A stretch of DNA of 62,656 nt from contig SGPM01000151.1 of the NCBI GenBank assembly GCA_004802725.1, forward strand, positions 1-62,656, given 5' to 3'. The stretch's first letter is position 1; the number at the start of each line of letters is the position of its first letter. The notes beneath the pieces are model-generated. The model was given only the letters and a program-made list of their open reading frames with translations, had not been told where the DNA came from and ran no database searches. Positions 57,824-62,656 of the stretch are shown here, in pieces. The DNA is from Antrodiella citrinella (Eukaryota > Basidiomycota > Agaricomycetes > Polyporales > Steccherinaceae). The position numbers and the translations under genes are program-made.

Positions 57824-60045
57824 TTAGAGCTCAAGGTCGTCGTCTGGAAACCAAGTCTTATCTCCATACTGCAGTTCCTTGAAGGTTACTGGTTCCATCA
57901 ACTCCTGACCGAGCTTGTCGTAACTCCTAAACAACTCTGCGACTTTCGGGCCCAAGACGCTCCCAAGACGCAGTTCCGTGAACGCGAAGTCGAGGAGCAC
58001 GACAGACACGTCGGTGTCATGTGCCATCGTGTGGTATGGCAGCGGAGGCGCTTTCGTTATCAAAATTTGACCGAGATGCCAATCGCCTTGTTGGACACCA
58101 CCGTACCGCAGGGCACGCACGGCATGGCGAAGACGGGACACCTAGTGTTCAGATTCTACATTAGTGACTAGAAGATATCTGCATTTCACAAGGACAATGC
58201 ACCGTACGAAGCTGGACAGGGAGGGGCCACTGCTCGAAGCTAAGCTCGGAGAGTGGAGTCCCTTGAATGACCTCCGTGAGGAAACCGTAGACCTTCCGAC
58301 CATCCGGTAAAGTGAACTGCATAATTAAGCACGATTTGTTCAGTCGGTGGATCGGACAGCTAGGCGAGACGCACCTGGTGAAACCCATAAGCGTGCGGTA
58401 GCATTGACCCTTGCAAGTACTTCAATCGGTCGTATACTGCTTGCTCGTGGCGCATCATATCTGTGGCAAATTGCACCGTCCTCAAGCGATTATGCTCATC
58501 GGAGTTCATGTGCTCGTATGCGCATTGGGCCAAAGTTGGCAAAGGAAACCAAGTCTCGTCAAACAACTTCAAGCAGACCGGGGTTTGACATTCGACGCGC
58601 GCCAGAGGGCCTGATGTCCAGCAAAGCTGACCAAAGAATATCCTAGAGTACGTATCAGGCCTGGAGCGCACAACCTCTGTGATCTTGAACTGGAGTGTGC
58701 CATCGGCGCGAGCGAGGATCTCGTCAATGTCAGGATCGCGGAGGCCACGAGAAGCATCCATGACAATGTCTTGAGACTCTTGCGGAGGTTTGTCCAGCGG
58801 AATCGTGAACTTCAACAAAAATTCTTGTCTTGAGAATGCATCAACGTCGACGTCCAGGATGGCATCTACATTCAGAGGCTGTGAGACAGTTGCATTCTGA
58901 GCATTGTTCTTCCACTTCAGGAAGCCATAGAGATCAGGGAGATGGCGCTGCATAGTGTACAGGTCAAAATCGGAGAAATCCTGTGGATCTTCGTTAATAG
59001 CAACCGAGGGTCCTTCCCAACCGTGGTCCATAATGTGATTCAGAGCACCAAGCATGTGGTACGGTGATTGGACTCGACCAGTGTAGTGGTAATCTTCCTT
59101 GAAAGCATTGTTCAGAGCAGCTCCTATGATACATCGCAGCGATATATGTTCGCTCAGCGGAGGTAGCGGTCCATGGTGAGCCATCACAGATGACCAGCCA
59201 ACGTCCACACACTCTTCGAACTGGTCGAAAACCGCAGCATGCAGTTCATCCGTCAAGATGACATATTCCGCGTCGAAAGCCTTCTTGGCCGCTTGAAGCC
59301 GCTTGATCAGTGCGGAATTCTTTGAGCACATAAAGATAGCAGGTTCGGGTTCGTGGAAGGTAAAATCATACCAGCAGACCGACCCTGGAGGCTTCAATGT
59401 AGTCAGCGCAGGCACAATACTGCGAGCGAAATAGATACATACCACGAAGACAATGTGAATAGCCGCCTGCTTTACGTGAGCTGGTGAAAAGGGCAGTTCC
59501 AATTCATCGCAATCTTTCTCCACCCAAACTACGACTTCCGTCACACCTAACGGTGATGGGTGGCGTGTCAGAGAAGAATCAGAAGAAAATATAGTGAACT
59601 CACCGTCGGCACCAGTGTTCACGTCGAACCACGCTTGACAACCGATTGTACATTCTCTCTCGCAGAATATGTACTTCTTGAACACTTCAAGAACTGGGTC
59701 CAGATACTTCGCTCCTACAGGATCTCTGTGATACATAAAATATCATAATTCACGACAATACGACTGATGAGAGAGAGTAAACACTTACCGTTCGGAAACA
59801 GCGGGTATTGTCATGTTGTGATGCCGGAGAGAGGCCATGGCGGCACGAAAATCAACGACTTTTTGGAGCCCCACGGTGCGTTGGTTGCTGCAGTCCCTGA
59901 AGACCACAAATTCGCCTTCTCGTTTGATCTTGAGAGGTTTCGTGTCACATTGAACGCAGGGGATGCTGTGACTGTCCACGTCTCCATCGGAGACTACCAA
60001 TGAGGAGTGCTGCAGAAATAATTGGTGTACGGAAGTAGTCGTCAT
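57824..60045 (-). CDS. Protein-kinase-like fold protein, function unknown
   Basis: Exons on the minus strand: 60045-59789, 59725-59604, 59546-58375, 58316-58203 and 58141-57824 join in phase for about 660 residues. A 51-base in-frame stretch near 59390-59445 may be a further intron. The N-terminal 380 residues have no motif I recognise. The C-terminal part looks kinase-like. LQFKITEVVRSRPDTYSRIF leads to RVECQTPVCLKLFDETWFP (a VCLKLF Lys like the VAIK Lys), HEQAVYDRLKYLQGSMLPHAYG, FTLPDGRKVYGFLTEVIQGT, then GVQQGDWHLGQILI and VSVVLLDFAFTELR. The last two match the catalytic loop (HGDxHxxNIL) and DFG positions. However, the usual first His is Gln, the metal-binding Asn is Gln and DFG is DFA. 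It may be a small-molecule kinase relative or a pseudokinase. Confidence 0.75.
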
Positions 60046-60799
60046 ATATGATATGGGTGGAATTTGGGTGAAATACTGGAGGTTGGTCGCAGATATGAGG
60101 CTACGTGTCAATGGATTTATATATCTTTGTGGCAACCAAATCCCACGTAATCATGTATCACCCAAGTGTTACCGGTATCAGATGGAATCTGATGGACGTC
60201 AGATGATAATGGAACTTAGGAGAAGGATGTTTTCCGGTTGAGAGAAGAGGAGAAGAGCCTCAGAGAACGAGTTACGACCAGACGCCACACTTGTTCTCTC
60301 ATGCGAAAGATGATATCAGAATCAGATGATATAGATCAGAGATAATGGTGCACCGCAGTCGTCTACTACTAGCATTGTTCATCAAGTGGTTCTCATGATC
60401 AAGTCCCCTTTTCGTCATGCTCAGGCCTTCAAGCTTCAACGTTCAACGTTCAACATTTGACAGCTTCCGGAAATCTCGATCGTACGTATGCATGAGACAA
60501 ATGCAGATGGTGCACTGGCGCGACGTCTCATGCAAGCCTGAGTCTCTCATGCCTGCGCATTTGGTAGTCTAGTGATCATGCATCATGATCAAATGGAATT
60601 CGTAGAGATCACGAGCAATAGAGCTCAGCATTCTATATATACAGTGAAGATTGGTGCAACTTCTACCATACCGCAAGACTTTCAAATCTTTTCATCGATC
60701 CTGTTCAGTGTCACTACGCCATCTTTTAAACATCTACTCCCACTGCAGCCACCGCAACCACCAACTAGGTCAACGACATCAAGTACTTGAGCATTGGCC
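60046..60799. other. Divergent intergenic region
   Basis: It holds promoters of the kinase-like gene (minus) and the next gene (plus). Contains a TTCAAGCTTCAACGTTCAACGTTCAAC motif cluster at about 60425-60458 and a TATATATACAG near 60635. No gene is supported. Confidence 0.5.
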
Positions 60800-62320
60800 A
60801 TGCCGGCGACCACATTTGAAGATTTCATGAACGAGAGATTACCGGATTTCGTAGATCCTCCTCTTACCTATCCATCAGCCAGAGGTGGCGCCACATCTAC
60901 TTGGGCTATGAAGAATTTGGGTGGTGTGACGCTCAGTGCTCCGCAGGATGCCAAGACTTGGGGACAACTTCGAATATTCATAGAGCACTACGACTCCACG
61001 CAAGACAAGGGGCACTTTCAACCAGGCCTCAGAAAATTGCTCACTACATGTCCTAAATCGGAGGGTGATATTGTGTAAGTCTCACGCATTATATATTATA
61101 CAATATCGTCAAAAATTGCTCACTTAGTTTTACAGGGCAGCTGTAGGAGCTTTGTACACTCAGTGTACATTCGAAATTGCCGTCGCACATAGATGGTTCC
61201 AATCAACGCTTCTTCAGCTGGAAGTCCTTGCTGAAAGCTATACAAAGGGCCCAGAAATCAATGATGCAATCCCTGAGTCTGAGCCTGCCACTGGCACTGG
61301 CGCTGGCAGAACCCGTGCCGAGACAGTTGGCGCTCAAAGGCCTGAGAGAGCTTCCGATCTTGCTGGTGCATTAGTAGGAGCCGGAGCACCAGTACTCTTG
61401 CAACCGGGCTCAAGCCCACAACCGAACATACAGTCAGGTAGTGTGCGTGTGGATGTTAACTTTGTTCTCCGGCCAACCGTCAATTTGAAGAATCCGGACC
61501 ATCTCCTGGTCCACAACTACAAAGCGGAAAACTCAGGCCGTCGAGATGACACTCGAATGACCAGAAATCAAAAAGCAGATGATGAACGTCAAGTACAAGC
61601 CGAGAAATTACGCGCTAAGGTCAAGAGGAGCAGTGCAATTGCATGCAGCAACCAATACACCCCCTGGGGACAGCTTGGGTTGTTAGGGTATGATATCGAG
61701 GAGAATAACTTTGTCATTCCTCTCTTTGATATGGAATTGAAGGTCAGTTTGATCCACTGTATCATGTTGAAAACCTGGCACACAATGCTGATCTCGCCCT
61801 TCAGAGATTCAATCATTTAGATCTTTTACTACCCGATGCATTTCACATCGGCCAGAATGCCATTGGCGCGGCCGATGTCTCACTTCCACTCAAGTTCCAG
61901 ACTGCCGGTACCACCGGAGTGAAGATCGCCCACCTACGAGGATTTCACTCTATTTTGCAGCAAGCTATGCGATACGCGTACTGCTATGGTTCAGGGGCTG
62001 TTTACCTCACCGACTACAAGCACCATATCTATCTTGATACCACGGACCTGGTAAAGAAGCTGACACAGATCGACATTACCATGGCTGATCCGAAGAATAC
62101 GAAGACCAGGAAGGCCCTTGTGTCGAGTCTATCGATGCAGGTGCCCTGCATCGTCACTCGTAAAGATGACCTTTTTAGTCGATGGCTGCTTGCGTATGTC
62201 TTGAAAACAAGGGGAGACGAGATAGTGAACAGGTTTGAGGAGACGTATAAAAGAGATCTAATCAAAGCCCGTGAGTATCAAGCCATGAAGGACAAAGAGG
62301 CGAAGCGATCCAAAGCTTGA
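60800..62320 (+). CDS. Protein of unknown function, three exons
   Basis: Exons 60800-61074, 61136-61742 and 61805-62320 join in phase for 465 residues. The ATG at 60800 (MPATTFEDFMNERLPDFVDPP) follows a short leader. I recognise no domain. Visible parts: an N-terminal domain with TWGQLRIFIEHYDSTQDKG and a helical pair up to about residue 145; a low-complexity Ala/Gly/Thr linker with a TGTGAGRTRAE stretch; a charged basic helix (RRDDTRMTRNQKADDERQ) near 255; NQYTPWGQLGLLGYDIEENN; and a C-terminal domain ending in a Lys-rich helix (REYQAMKDKEAKRSKA). The GVKIAHLRGFHSILQQAMRYAYCYGSGAVYLTDY region looks like a folded core. Good splice sites and a consistent frame make it a real gene. Confidence 0.8.
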
Positions 62321-62656
62321 ACGAGGTTCGACTTGGTATAGATTCACGCGTGCGCTCCTTGTCTCCGGAACCATCCAAAGTCCAATGTAGCCAACCATTC
62401 ATGCTTCCCATGCTTAGCACAGAGTTTGAAATATGATGTGATCTTGATTGCCATACAGTCTCACCAACATCACGCAGTTGCGTATTAGGGCTCGGTGAGA
62501 AAGTATAAGGGGGTGTAATTAACGGTCGGTAAGTATCTACCGGTGAAAGGGTAGGTAAAGAACCCGTTCTATACGGTTTCTTACTTCGAGACGCTTATAT
62601 AAGCGCTGCCATGTAACAAACAGTAAAAATAGCAAATAAAGGTAAATAAATGTAAT
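62321..62656. other. Right edge, downstream of last gene
   Basis: Likely the 3' UTR and following spacer, AT-rich at the very end (AAATAAAGGTAAATAAATG). No gene is recognised. Confidence 0.5.

Overview
The window reads as nuclear DNA of a filamentous basidiomycete, probably an Agaricomycete. Genes are cut by many 50-60 base introns with GT(A/G)NGT donors and CAG/TAG acceptors. Recognisable housekeeping genes include ribosomal protein uL14, a Drs2-class P4-ATPase, a mitochondrial ABC1/UbiB-type kinase, a KRE6/SKN1 beta-glucan synthesis protein and an RBM18-type RNA-binding protein. Scattered N bases (about 5.9-7.6 kb, and 16.8 kb) show draft-quality sequence there. No tRNA, rRNA, CRISPR array or complete transposon was recognised.

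Layout. 0.8-1.5 kb: uL14 (RPL23), five exons. 2.2-7.0 kb: two tandem plus-strand genes of one secreted FAD-linked (PCMH/berberine-bridge-like) oxidoreductase family, the first broken, the second intact. 7.3-14.6 kb, minus: P4-ATPase and ABC1 kinase. 15.4-16.5 kb, plus: wax-synthase-like MBOAT acyltransferase. 16.5-20.5 kb: gene-poor, with one possible small secreted protein. 20.5-21.7 kb, minus: Ser/Pro-rich protein. 24.6-27.4 kb, plus: KRE6/SKN1. 28.1-31.6 kb, minus: an unknown protein, a decayed gene and a SAM methyltransferase. 32.5-36.4 kb, plus: a decayed MDR reductase and a HAD hydrolase. 36.7-38.1 kb, minus: GNAT acetyltransferase. 38.1-43.4 kb: gene-poor and repeat-bearing. 43.4-47.6 kb, plus: zinc-finger protein and RBM18-like protein. 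47.7-53.5 kb, minus: three more FAD oxidoreductase copies (a relic, a full-length frame without an ATG, an intact gene). 54.4-57.3 kb, plus: two membrane-protein genes, with a displaced copy of the P4-ATPase 3' end between them. 57.8-60.0 kb, minus: kinase-like protein. 60.8-62.3 kb, plus: a protein not recognised.

The most distinctive content is the five-member FAD-oxidoreductase family in two inverted groups about 40 kb apart. All stages of gene birth and death are present: two intact genes, one frame lacking its start codon, one gene with several disabling lesions, and one 3' stub. Four members share an almost fixed exon layout, including an 18-base micro-exon, so copying was DNA-mediated. 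The intact proteins look secreted, carry the His for 8-alpha covalent FAD attachment and lack the Cys of bicovalent relatives. Substrates cannot be read from the sequence. I do not see a coherent biosynthetic cluster; the neighbouring genes look like ordinary chromosomal genes.
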